From Myxococcales bacterium (GTDB taxonomy: Bacteria; Myxococcota_A; Polyangia; Haliangiales; Haliangiaceae), in assembly GCA_016707895.1 (NCBI GenBank), contig JADJGV010000034.1, forward strand, positions 248,001 to 312,000: a stretch of 64,000 nt of DNA, written 5' to 3'. Each line of letters starts with the position of its first letter. Positions within the stretch are counted from its first letter, which is position 1. The notes below the pieces were generated by a model, which did no database searches, had not been told where the DNA came from, and saw nothing but the letters and a program-made list of their open reading frames with translations. The position numbers and the translations under genes were made by a program. Positions 1 to 7,356 of the stretch are shown one piece after another.

Positions 1-1922
1 GCCTCCTCGAGATCGGCGCGCGCGCCGCGCGGGTCCCCGGCGTACCACCGGGCCAGCCCGAGGTTGGCCAGCGCCGGCGTGAGCGCGGGGTTGCCGTCGG
101 CGCCGATCCGCCGCTGGATCGCCAGCGCCTGCTCGTACTGCGTGAACGCGTCGCGGTAGCGGGCCTTGGCCAGGTAGACGCCGCCGAGCGTGTTGTGCAG
201 GCGGCCCTGGATCGGCAGGTCGTCGGGTACGCGCTCGGCGCTGGTGACCGCGACCGGCTCGAGCGTGAGCGCGTCGTCGTAGCGGCCCTGCTGCGCCAGC
301 AGATCGAGCACGCGGATCCACACCTCGGCGACCCGGCGGTCGTCGTGGGCCGCGGCCGCCGCCGACGCGGCCGCGCGGAGCGTCGCCTCGGCGGTCGCCA
401 GCTCGCCGAGCGTGGCCTGCAGCGCCGCCCGCAAGAGCAGCACCCGCACCGTCAGCGGGGCGTGGCCGAACCCGCGGGCCAGCTCGAGCAACGCGTCGGT
501 CTCGGCCAGCGCCTCGCGGTGGCGGCCACGGCGCTCGAGGTTCCGGGCGGCGTCGAGGCCCGCCTCGAGCGTCGCCAGCCGCGCCGGCGCGTCGGCGCCT
601 GGCGGCAGCGGCACCGCCCGCCGGAGCGCGTCGGGGTCGACGCAGGCGGCGAGATCGTCGAGCTCCCCGACGATCGTCGCCGCACGCTTGACCACCGCGG
701 GGTCGGCCGTCGCGAACAGCGCGGTGACCGCGGTCAACGCCGCCAGCTGCCGGTCGAAGCACGCCATCGAGAAGTCGAGCAGCGCGACGCTCTGCTCGCG
801 GTGGAGCCGGGTCGCGGTGCAGCTGGCGGTGCGCAGCCGCACCCAGTCGGCGGCGCGGCGCGCGAGCCGCGGCTCGACCTTGGCCCAGATCGCCGCGGCG
901 TCCGGCGCCCCGGTGGCCGCGAACGCCGCCGCCATCGCGGCCCGGCGCGCCGGCGACCACGCCGACGCCACCAGCGCGTCGGCGCCCTGGCAGACGCGGC
1001 CGTCGGCGGCGGGCGGCGATCGCCGCGCCGCCACCGCGAGCGCCACCGCCACCACCGCGGTCGAGATCGCGCCAGCGACGAGCAGCTTGGTCCGCAGCGG
1101 CGTCGGCGTCAGCGCGGCGACCGCGGCCGGCATGTCGGGGAAGCGGCGCGCCGGGTCGGGATCCAGGCCGCGCCGACACACCCGCTCGAGCCAGGCCGGC
1201 ATGCGTCGCCAGCGCGCGGCGCCCGCCGGGCGCGCGCCCTCGATCGCCTCGACCAGCGACGCGAAGAACGCGTACTGATCGGCGGCCGGGCTGCCGCCGC
1301 CGCCGGCCACGCGCTCGGGCGCCAGGTACGCGCGGGTGCCGGCGTGGCTGGGCGCGTCGGTGCGCTTGCGCGCCAGGCCGAAGTCGATGAGCCGGGGCCG
1401 CCCGGCGCTGACCACGACGTTCTCGGGCTTGACGTCGCAGTGGGCGATGCCGAGCGCGTGCGCGGCGGCGAGGCCGTGGCCGACCTGCACGAACAGCGCG
1501 ACCACCTCGCGCCACCGCCGCGGCTGCGCCAGCCACGCCCGCAGGTCGCCGCCGTCGACGCGCTCCATCACCAGGTACAGGCCGTCGGCGTCCTCGACGA
1601 CGTCGTAGATCGACACCACGTTGGCGTGGTTCAGCTTGGCCAGCATGCGCGCCTCGCGCAGCAGCTGGTCGCGATCGTCGTGGGCCGCGTGGAGGCTCTT
1701 CACCGCGACGTGCCGATCGAGCACCGGGTCGAAGGCCGACAGGATCGCGCCCATCGCGCCGCGCCCGAGCGAGCCGTCGATCCGCAGCCGCCCGAGCTGG
1801 ACCGTCGCGCCAGCGCCGAACAGCGCGGCGCGGAGCTTGGCGGCCAGCACCCGATCGACCAGATCGCCGGCGGCCGGGCGGGCCGCGGCGAGCGCGCCGG
1901 GGGGAGGGTGGTTGCTGGCCAC
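1..1922 (-). CDS. Membrane-anchored Ser/Thr protein kinase with TPR tail (partial, runs off left edge)
   Basis: Hanks-type serine/threonine kinase, read leftwards from a GTG at 1922; its C-terminus lies outside the window (about 640 residues visible). The kinase core shows the glycine loop SLGRGAMG (51-58), the ATP-binding lysine in HVAVKSL (K75), the catalytic loop HCDVKPEN (161-168), DFGLA (180-184) and APE (201-203). The usual HRD arginine is a cysteine, so this is a non-RD kinase. One hydrophobic segment (about 279-299) should anchor it in the inner membrane. The outer part is alpha-helical with TPR-like repeats from about residue 430. It is divergent from an ECF sigma gene starting 26 bases away, so the two are probably a regulatory pair: the kinase may sense a signal through its TPR region and control the sigma factor. 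That pairing is inference. Confidence 0.9.
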   Translation of the reverse strand, partial: MASNHPPPGALAAARPAAGDLVDRVLAAKLRAALFGAGATVQLGRLRIDGSLGRGAMGAILSAFDPVLDRHVAVKSLHAAHDDRDQLLREARMLAKLNHANVVSIYDVVEDADGLYLVMERVDGGDLRAWLAQPRRWREVVALFVQVGHGLAAAHALGIAHCDVKPENVVVSAGRPRLIDFGLARKRTDAPSHAGTRAYLAPERVAGGGGSPAADQYAFFASLVEAIEGARPAGAARWRRMPAWLERVCRRGLDPDPARRFPDMPAAVAALTPTPLRTKLLVAGAISTAVVAVALAVAARRSPPAADGRVCQGADALVASAWSPARRAAMAAAFAATGAPDAAAIWAKVEPRLARRAADWVRLRTASCTATRLHREQSVALLDFSMACFDRQLAALTAVTALFATADPAVVKRAATIVGELDDLAACVDPDALRRAVPLPPGADAPARLATLEAGLDAARNLERRGRHREALAETDALLELARGFGHAPLTVRVLLLRAALQATLGELATAEATLRAAASAAAAAHDDRRVAEVWIRVLDLLAQQGRYDDALTLEPVAVTSAERVPDDLPIQGRLHNTLGGVYLAKARYRDAFTQYEQALAIQRRIGADGNPALTPALANLGLARWYAGDPRGARADLEE

Positions 1923-1933
1923 GCGGTGAACGG

Positions 1934-1941
1934 TGATAGTA
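1934..1941. promoter_or_regulatory. Shared -10-like element between kinase and sigma genes
   Basis: TGATAGTA on the plus strand reads TACTATCA on the minus strand, so one AT-rich octamer offers a -10-like hexamer in both directions. It sits 13 bases before the kinase GTG and 7 bases before the sigma-factor ATG. I see no convincing Shine-Dalgarno for either gene. Confidence 0.45.
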
Positions 1942-1948
1942 GGGCGAG

Positions 1949-2527
1949 ATGGCCGATGACTGGGAGCTGCTCGCGGCGTGGCGCGCTGGCGACGCCGCCG
2001 CCGGCAACGCGCTGGTGGCCGCGCACTTCGAGTCGGTGAGCCGGTTCTTCCGGGGCAAGCTCGGGGACGACGTCGAGGACGTCCTGCAACAGACCTTCCT
2101 GGCCTGCGTCGAAGGCAAGGACCGGATCGACGGGGCGAGCTTCCGCAGCTACCTGTTCGGCGTGGCGACCCGGCGGCTGTTCGATCTGTTGCGCGCGCGC
2201 TACCGGGCGGGGCGGGCGGTGAGCTTCTCCGAGGTCTCGCTGGCCGACCTCGGCACGACCCCGAGCGAGCGGGTCGCGCGCAACGAGCGCGCGCAGCTGC
2301 TGCAGGCGGCCCTCCGCGAGATCCCGCTCGACGCGCAGATCGCGCTCGAGCTGGCGTACTGGGAGGGGCTGTCGGGCGCCGAGATCGCGGTGACGCTCGA
2401 GATCGAGCCCGGCACCGTGCGATCGCGGCTCAGCCGGGCCCGCGACCAGCTGCGCGACGCGGTGCTCGCCCTCGGCGGTGACGCCGAGAACCTGTTCGGC
2501 GCCGCGCCGGCCGAGGCCGCGGACTGA
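1949..2527 (+). CDS. ECF-type RNA polymerase sigma factor
   Basis: A 192-residue sigma-70 family protein with only regions 2 and 4, the usual size for an extracytoplasmic-function sigma factor. Region 2 (about 20-85) contains DVEDVLQQTFLACVE, the -10 binding and core-binding helix. Region 4 (about 125-175) carries the helix-turn-helix GLSGAEIAVTLEIEPGTVRS followed by the basic recognition stretch RLSRARDQLR. No anti-sigma gene is adjacent; the neighbour is the divergent Ser/Thr kinase. By analogy with known kinase-controlled ECF factors it may be switched by phosphorylation, but unlike the best-studied example it keeps acidic residues in region 2.2. The ATG at 1949 is preceded by the shared -10-like element and not by a clear ribosome binding site. 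Confidence 0.92.
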   Translation: MADDWELLAAWRAGDAAAGNALVAAHFESVSRFFRGKLGDDVEDVLQQTFLACVEGKDRIDGASFRSYLFGVATRRLFDLLRARYRAGRAVSFSEVSLADLGTTPSERVARNERAQLLQAALREIPLDAQIALELAYWEGLSGAEIAVTLEIEPGTVRSRLSRARDQLRDAVLALGGDAENLFGAAPAEAAD

Positions 2528-2539
2528 CGGTCGGCCCGG

Positions 2540-3829
2540 CTACAGCCGCTCCAGCTCCGCCGCGACCCAGACCTCGAGCGGATCCTCCTCGTCCTCCTGC
2601 AGCGGGTAGCGCGCGAGCAGGAGCTGCCGCGCGGCGGCGAGGTCGCTGGTGCCGACCTGGTCGACCGCGTTGCGCAGCCAGCCGTCGAGCACGATCCGGT
2701 CGTCGGCGTCCTCGGGGAAGTACTCGCGCAGGAACGGCACCATCGCCGCGGGCTGCTTGCTGCGCGCCATGCCGATCAGCTTGCCGAAGATCATCTGCTC
2801 GCGTTGCGCGGTGGTCAGCCCGTCGCCGTTGCCATACTTGGCCGCGAACTTCACGCCGAGCTCGTCGTAGAGGCGGTGGTACTTGGTGGCCTGCTGCGCG
2901 ATCGCGCGGTTCCAGTAAGCGCCGATGTTCGACCAGTCGATCGGCCGCAGGTTGAACGCCGCCAGCGTCGCGGTGGTGTCCTGGCCACGCTTGCCGGCGG
3001 CCCGCAGCGCCTCGGTCACCTCGACGAACAGCTCGAACGGCACCGGCGCCGGGCCGGGATCGCCGCCGTAGCCGGCGGTGGTGGCCTGGGCCGCGGCCGC
3101 GCCGTACGGGCCGACCGCGGTCTGGGTGAAGGCCTTGGCGTAGGCGGCCGCGACGACGCCCGAGGTCGACATCCGGCGGTTCCACTCGGCGCTGACCTGG
3201 GCCCAGCGCGCGGCGTCGATGCCGGCGGCGGCGATCAGCGGCGTCGGCTCGGCGCCGCCGGCGAGCTTGGCCTGGAGCTGCGCCCACTGCTCGAGGGCCA
3301 CGCCCTCGACCGGCGCCAGCGCGCCGCCGGCCCCGCTCATCGCCGCGGTCTTGGCGGCGAGGATGCGCTCGCGGGCGATCGCGCCCATGCGGAACTCGAG
3401 ATCGGTGTAGCTCTCGCCGGTGCGGCGCGCCCAGTCGCTCACCGCCCAGTTCTTGTACTTCTCGTAGTGGCCGCCGCTCTTGAAGCCGTAGTGCGCGACC
3501 AGCAGCGCCTCCTCGGGGTCGAGCCGATCGCCGTCGGCGTCGGTCATCGGCGGCAGCTCCTCCTTGTCGATGTAGCGCATGCGGTCGCGCAGCGTCTCGA
3601 ACTTGAAGAACCACTCGTCGATCGTCAGGTCGGCCCAGCCCGCGGGCATCGGGTGCTGGTCGCCGTCCCAGGTGAACGTCGGGCCGTCGTAGACGGGGGC
3701 GTCGTCGTCCGCCGGCGCGTCGTCGTCGGCGGCGGTCGCGGCCGGCGCGGCAGCGGCCGCCGCCGGCATCGCGGGGATCGGCAGCGGGACCTTGCTGACG
3801 ACCTTCTTGATCTTGTCGAGGAAACCCAT
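2540..3829 (-). CDS. Uncharacterised protein with two internal WxxxxxxWNR repeats (possibly DUF6620-like)
   Basis: A 429-residue protein I do not recognise with certainty; it may belong to the family filed as DUF6620, which has no known function. The N-terminus (MGFLDKIKKVVSKVPLPIP) is a short amphipathic helix followed by an Ala/Pro/Asp-rich linker to about residue 55, not a cleavable signal peptide. The folded part begins near FTWDGDQHPMPAGW and has a DADGDRLDPEEAL calcium-site-like segment near 100. Two related helical units, WAQVSAEWNRRM and WSNIGAYWNRAI, suggest an internal duplication. The protein is acidic, Trp-rich and predicted soluble. GGAG lies about 7 bases before the ATG, so this gene appears to use a leader. 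It is transcribed away from the threonine dehydrogenase gene region with its own promoter. Confidence 0.75.
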   Translation of the reverse strand: MGFLDKIKKVVSKVPLPIPAMPAAAAAAPAATAADDDAPADDDAPVYDGPTFTWDGDQHPMPAGWADLTIDEWFFKFETLRDRMRYIDKEELPPMTDADGDRLDPEEALLVAHYGFKSGGHYEKYKNWAVSDWARRTGESYTDLEFRMGAIARERILAAKTAAMSGAGGALAPVEGVALEQWAQLQAKLAGGAEPTPLIAAAGIDAARWAQVSAEWNRRMSTSGVVAAAYAKAFTQTAVGPYGAAAAQATTAGYGGDPGPAPVPFELFVEVTEALRAAGKRGQDTTATLAAFNLRPIDWSNIGAYWNRAIAQQATKYHRLYDELGVKFAAKYGNGDGLTTAQREQMIFGKLIGMARSKQPAAMVPFLREYFPEDADDRIVLDGWLRNAVDQVGTSDLAAARQLLLARYPLQEDEEDPLEVWVAAELERL

Positions 3830-3966
3830 ACGTCGTTGCTCCGGCTTGCGTGGTGCGAGGCGGTTGATCGCCTGCTCACCCGAAGTCGCGGGGCGCGCGA
3901 CGTTGCTCCCAACTTTCGACGAGAATATCGCAACCGCGTGGAATCACGCGGCGCGACGCGGCTGCG

Positions 3967-4914
<948 letters not shown>

Positions 4915-5022
4915 GCGTGCGAGCCTTTCGCGCGCATCATATGCGCGGCGCCCGCGATCGATCGACGCGCCGGGTGGCTCGCGTCCTGGTGGGAGGCTCG
5001 GCGGGGACCTGGCCCCGCCGCG

Positions 5023-5044
5023 GGAGGTGCGGCGACGCACCTCC
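5023..5044. terminator. Perfect 9-bp stem, 4-nt loop hairpin downstream of the ferritin-like gene
   Basis: GGAGGTGCG-gcga-CGCACCTCC is a perfect inverted repeat with a GNRA-type loop on the plus strand, 6 bases beyond the stop of the minus-strand gene ending at 5051. There is no T-tract, so it could be a Rho-independent-like terminator without U-run or an RNA stability element. A shorter version with flanking homology occurs at 43434-43447, again just past a minus-strand stop. Confidence 0.5.
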
Positions 5045-5050
5045 TGCAAC

Positions 5051-5767
5051 TCAGCGCGACGCGGCGGCGGCCCACGCCGGGGCGGCGTCGATGCCGCGGG
5101 CGGCGAACCGCGGGGCGTAGTCGCGATCCCAGGTGGCGGCGAGGATCCGCGCGTAGTCGCGGGCCGGCGCCAGCCCCCAGGCGCGATCGGCGTCGGTGAT
5201 CGCGGTCGGCGCGTCGGGATCGCTGCCGTAGTTGGCGCGCAGCCCGGCGAACAGCGCCGGCAGCTCGGCGGCGGCCAGCGCCGGCAGCCCGGCGGCCAGC
5301 GGCGTGGTCAGCGCCCAGTCCAGGCAGGCCCAGCCGAAGTCGCGGTGGCGGACCTCGTCGAGCAAGATCCGATCGAGCGCGGCCCGGGCCACGTCGACGG
5401 TGGTGGCCTCGCGCAGGTGGGCGAACAGCGGCACCGCGACCGTCTCGTTGAGGCAGAACACCTGCAGCGCGGCGGTCAGCAGATCGTCCTCGAGCGGGCG
5501 GTCGGCGCGGCGCGGCAGCTCGAGGTTGCGGCGATCGATCGCCGGCGGCGCGGCGCCCCCGGCCGCGGCGTAGACCTCGGCCGACAGCTGCGCGTGGGCC
5601 AGCTCGTCGGCGACGATCGCCAGGCCGTCGTCGATCAGATCGGGGCTGGCGCCGACCTGGATCAGCCACAGCACGAAGTGCTGGGTGATCGCGGCCGAGC
5701 CGTACTCGGCGGCGATGCGGTGCTGCCACTCCTGGCGGACCCGCGCCGAGGGCTCGGGCGCGATCAC
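5051..5767 (-). CDS. Ferritin-like di-iron carboxylate protein
   Basis: A 238-residue all-helical protein of the ferritin-like superfamily. The di-iron ligand pattern is visible in order: E in AAEYGSAA, ExxH in ADELAHAQ, E in CLNETVAV, and ExxH in DEVRHRDFGW. This four-helix set would hold a non-haem di-iron centre; substrate and reaction are unknown. The GTG start at 5767 overlaps the stop of the upstream lipoprotein gene by four bases (GTGA), so the two are translationally coupled and probably act together, although the lipoprotein is exported and this protein has no signal peptide. A strong hairpin follows the stop. Members of this group are common in myxobacteria without assigned function; storage ferritin is unlikely because the sequence is longer and divergent. 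Confidence 0.8.
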   Translation of the reverse strand: MIAPEPSARVRQEWQHRIAAEYGSAAITQHFVLWLIQVGASPDLIDDGLAIVADELAHAQLSAEVYAAAGGAAPPAIDRRNLELPRRADRPLEDDLLTAALQVFCLNETVAVPLFAHLREATTVDVARAALDRILLDEVRHRDFGWACLDWALTTPLAAGLPALAAAELPALFAGLRANYGSDPDAPTAITDADRAWGLAPARDYARILAATWDRDYAPRFAARGIDAAPAWAAAASR

Positions 5768-6288
5768 GGGCAGGCGGTCGGGCGCGACCGCGGCGGATCG
5801 CAGGTGGGGTTGCTGCCGCAGGCGGCCGGCTTGGGGAACACCAGCGTGCACACGCCGGGGCTGGTCTCCTGGATCTTGAGCGGCTGATCCATCGTCATGC
5901 CGGCCGGGCACTCGTCGAGGGCGCGCGGCGGCGGCGGGTTGCAGGTGGCCTTGGGCGAGCACGCGACGTCGATCGCGGCGTAGCACTGCTGGTCCGTGCG
6001 GCTCTGGTACACGGTCCAGGTGGTCAGGCGGGGCGGCGGCTCCTGCTGCACCTGATCGGAGGGCGTGCCCTCCCGCGGCGGCGTGGCGACCGGCGCGACG
6101 GTGGTCTCGCCGCGGTCGTGGGTGGCGGGCGCGTCGGTGACGCGCGGCGGGTTGCTGACCACCGTGGTCGGGGCGCCGTCGCTGGCGCGGGCGGCCGGCG
6201 CGGGGCCGCTGCGCACGACGCAGCCGGGCAGCGCGGCCAGGGTCACCACCAGCGGCGCGGCGAAGTTCGTGCGGAGCTTGCGCGACAT
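5764..6288 (-). CDS. Predicted lipoprotein, Cys/Pro-rich, function unknown
   Basis: A 174-residue exported protein. The N-terminus MSRKLRTN is basic, followed by a hydrophobic stretch ending in the lipobox LPGC (Cys23), so it should be lipidated by Lgt and cut by LspA. The next 70 residues are Pro/Thr/Ala-rich and probably extended. The C-terminal 75 residues contain seven cysteines (QQCYAAIDVACSPKATCNPP and beyond), consistent with a small disulfide-stabilised periplasmic or surface domain. I do not recognise the domain. The stop overlaps the GTG of the ferritin-like gene by four bases. Upstream there is a promoter with TTGCGC and TACGTT 17 bases apart, and the -10 ends only six bases before the ATG. 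Confidence 0.8.
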   Translation of the reverse strand: MSRKLRTNFAAPLVVTLAALPGCVVRSGPAPAARASDGAPTTVVSNPPRVTDAPATHDRGETTVAPVATPPREGTPSDQVQQEPPPRLTTWTVYQSRTDQQCYAAIDVACSPKATCNPPPPRALDECPAGMTMDQPLKIQETSPGVCTLVFPKPAACGSNPTCDPPRSRPTACP

Positions 6289-6294
6289 GCGCGG

Positions 6295-6323
6295 AACGTA
6301 AGCGACCGGCCGCGGGCGCGCAA
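6295..6323 (-). promoter_or_regulatory. Promoter of the lipoprotein/ferritin-like operon
   Basis: On the minus strand TTGCGC (plus 6318-6323) and TACGTT (plus 6295-6300) are separated by exactly 17 bases, a sigma-70-like arrangement. The -10 ends six bases before the ATG at 6288, so transcription would begin at or next to the start codon, giving a leaderless mRNA. Confidence 0.6.
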
Positions 6324-6333
6324 TCGGCGCGAC

Positions 6334-7311
6334 CTACCCGACGGTCAGCGCGAGGTTGCCGATCACGCCGCGGGCGGCGATCGTGTCGAGGCCGTCGGGC
6401 AGCTCGGTGAACGCGAGCGTGCGGGTCACGACCGGCTTGATCGCGCCGCGCCCGCACAGCTCGACCAGCGCGGCGTGGGTGCGCGCGATCGTCGCGCGGT
6501 CGTGCTGGAAGTACGCGCCCCAGTGCAGCCCGACCAGCGCGATGTTGCGCAGGAGCACGCGGTTGAGCTTGATCGCCGGGATCGCGCCGGCGGCGAAGCC
6601 GATCACCAGCAGCCGGCCCTCCCACGCCAGCGCCCGCAGCGCGCGCTCGGTGGTGTCGCCGCCGACCGGATCGTAGATGACGTCGACGCCGCGGTCGCCG
6701 GTGGCGGCCAGCGTCGCCGCGACGAAGTCGGTGGCGCGGTGATCGATCACCAGATCGGCGCCGGCGGCGGTGGCGGCGGCCAGCTTGGCCGCGCCGCTCG
6801 CGACCGCGATCACCCGCGCGCCGAGCGCCTTGCCCAGCTGGACCGCCGCCAGGCCGGTGCCCCCGGCGGCGCCCAGCACCAGGAGCGTCTCGCCGGCGGC
6901 CAGCCGCGCGCGGTGGACCAGCCCGACGTGGCCGGTCTGGTAGGTGACCAGCAGGTTGGCGGCCTCGGCGGCGGTGAGCGGCGCCGGCCACGGCAAGAGC
7001 GCGTCGTCGACCGCGGCCACCTGCTCGGCGAACGCGCCCCACGGCGCGAAGGTGACGACCCGATCGCCGACGCGGTGGCGGCTGTGCGGGCCGACCGCGC
7101 GCACGACGCCGGCGGCCTCGAAGCCGGGCGTGAACGACAGCGGCGCGCGCACCTGGTACTGGCCGGCGATCGCCAGCAGGTCGGGGAAGTTGAGGCCGGC
7201 GGCGGCGACCTCGACCACCGCGCCGTCGGGCGGCGGGTCCGGCGGCGGGATGTCCTCGAGCGAGAGGACGTCGCGGTGAGGGCCGTACTGGTGGACTCGC
7301 CAGGCGCGCAT
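6334..7311 (-). CDS. NADPH:quinone oxidoreductase-like (zinc-free medium-chain dehydrogenase)
   Basis: A 325-residue medium-chain dehydrogenase/reductase of the quinone oxidoreductase branch. The GroES-like N-terminal half contains AGLNFPDLLAIAGQYQ and PGFEAAGVV; the Rossmann half contains the nucleotide motif LGAAGGTGLAAVQLGKALGA and then VIDHRATDF and YDPVGGD. The cysteine and histidine ligands of zinc alcohol dehydrogenases are absent. It would reduce quinones or alpha,beta-unsaturated carbonyls with NADPH in the cytoplasm. The ATG at 7311 starts MRAWRVHQYG, the family's usual first strand. A TATGCT -10-like hexamer ends eight bases before it. It is divergent from the PHP hydrolase gene at 7357 with only 45 bases between start codons. 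Confidence 0.9.
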   Translation of the reverse strand: MRAWRVHQYGPHRDVLSLEDIPPPDPPPDGAVVEVAAAGLNFPDLLAIAGQYQVRAPLSFTPGFEAAGVVRAVGPHSRHRVGDRVVTFAPWGAFAEQVAAVDDALLPWPAPLTAAEAANLLVTYQTGHVGLVHRARLAAGETLLVLGAAGGTGLAAVQLGKALGARVIAVASGAAKLAAATAAGADLVIDHRATDFVAATLAATGDRGVDVIYDPVGGDTTERALRALAWEGRLLVIGFAAGAIPAIKLNRVLLRNIALVGLHWGAYFQHDRATIARTHAALVELCGRGAIKPVVTRTLAFTELPDGLDTIAARGVIGNLALTVG

Positions 7312-7319
7312 GGCCCGCG

Positions 7320-7351
7320 AGCATAGGCGGACTCGGCCGCCGGTGTACGAT
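7320..7351. promoter_or_regulatory. Back-to-back -10-like elements (7320-7325 minus, 7346-7351 plus)
   Basis: TATGCT on the minus strand (plus 7320-7325) ends 8 bases before the ATG of the quinone oxidoreductase gene. TACGAT on the plus strand (7346-7351) ends 5 bases before the ATG at 7357. Both predict transcripts starting at or near the start codon. Confidence 0.45.
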
Positions 7352-7356
7352 GCGGC

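Noticed and set aside
195..2039. Plus-strand open frame opposite the left-edge kinase
   Set aside because: Arg/Gly-rich shadow; the kinase motifs are on the minus strand.
5051..7324. One 757-residue minus-strand protein spanning three genes
   Set aside because: Only the last 238 residues are protein-like (ferritin-like). The rest is an Arg-rich shadow of the lipoprotein and quinone oxidoreductase genes, which are in other frames.
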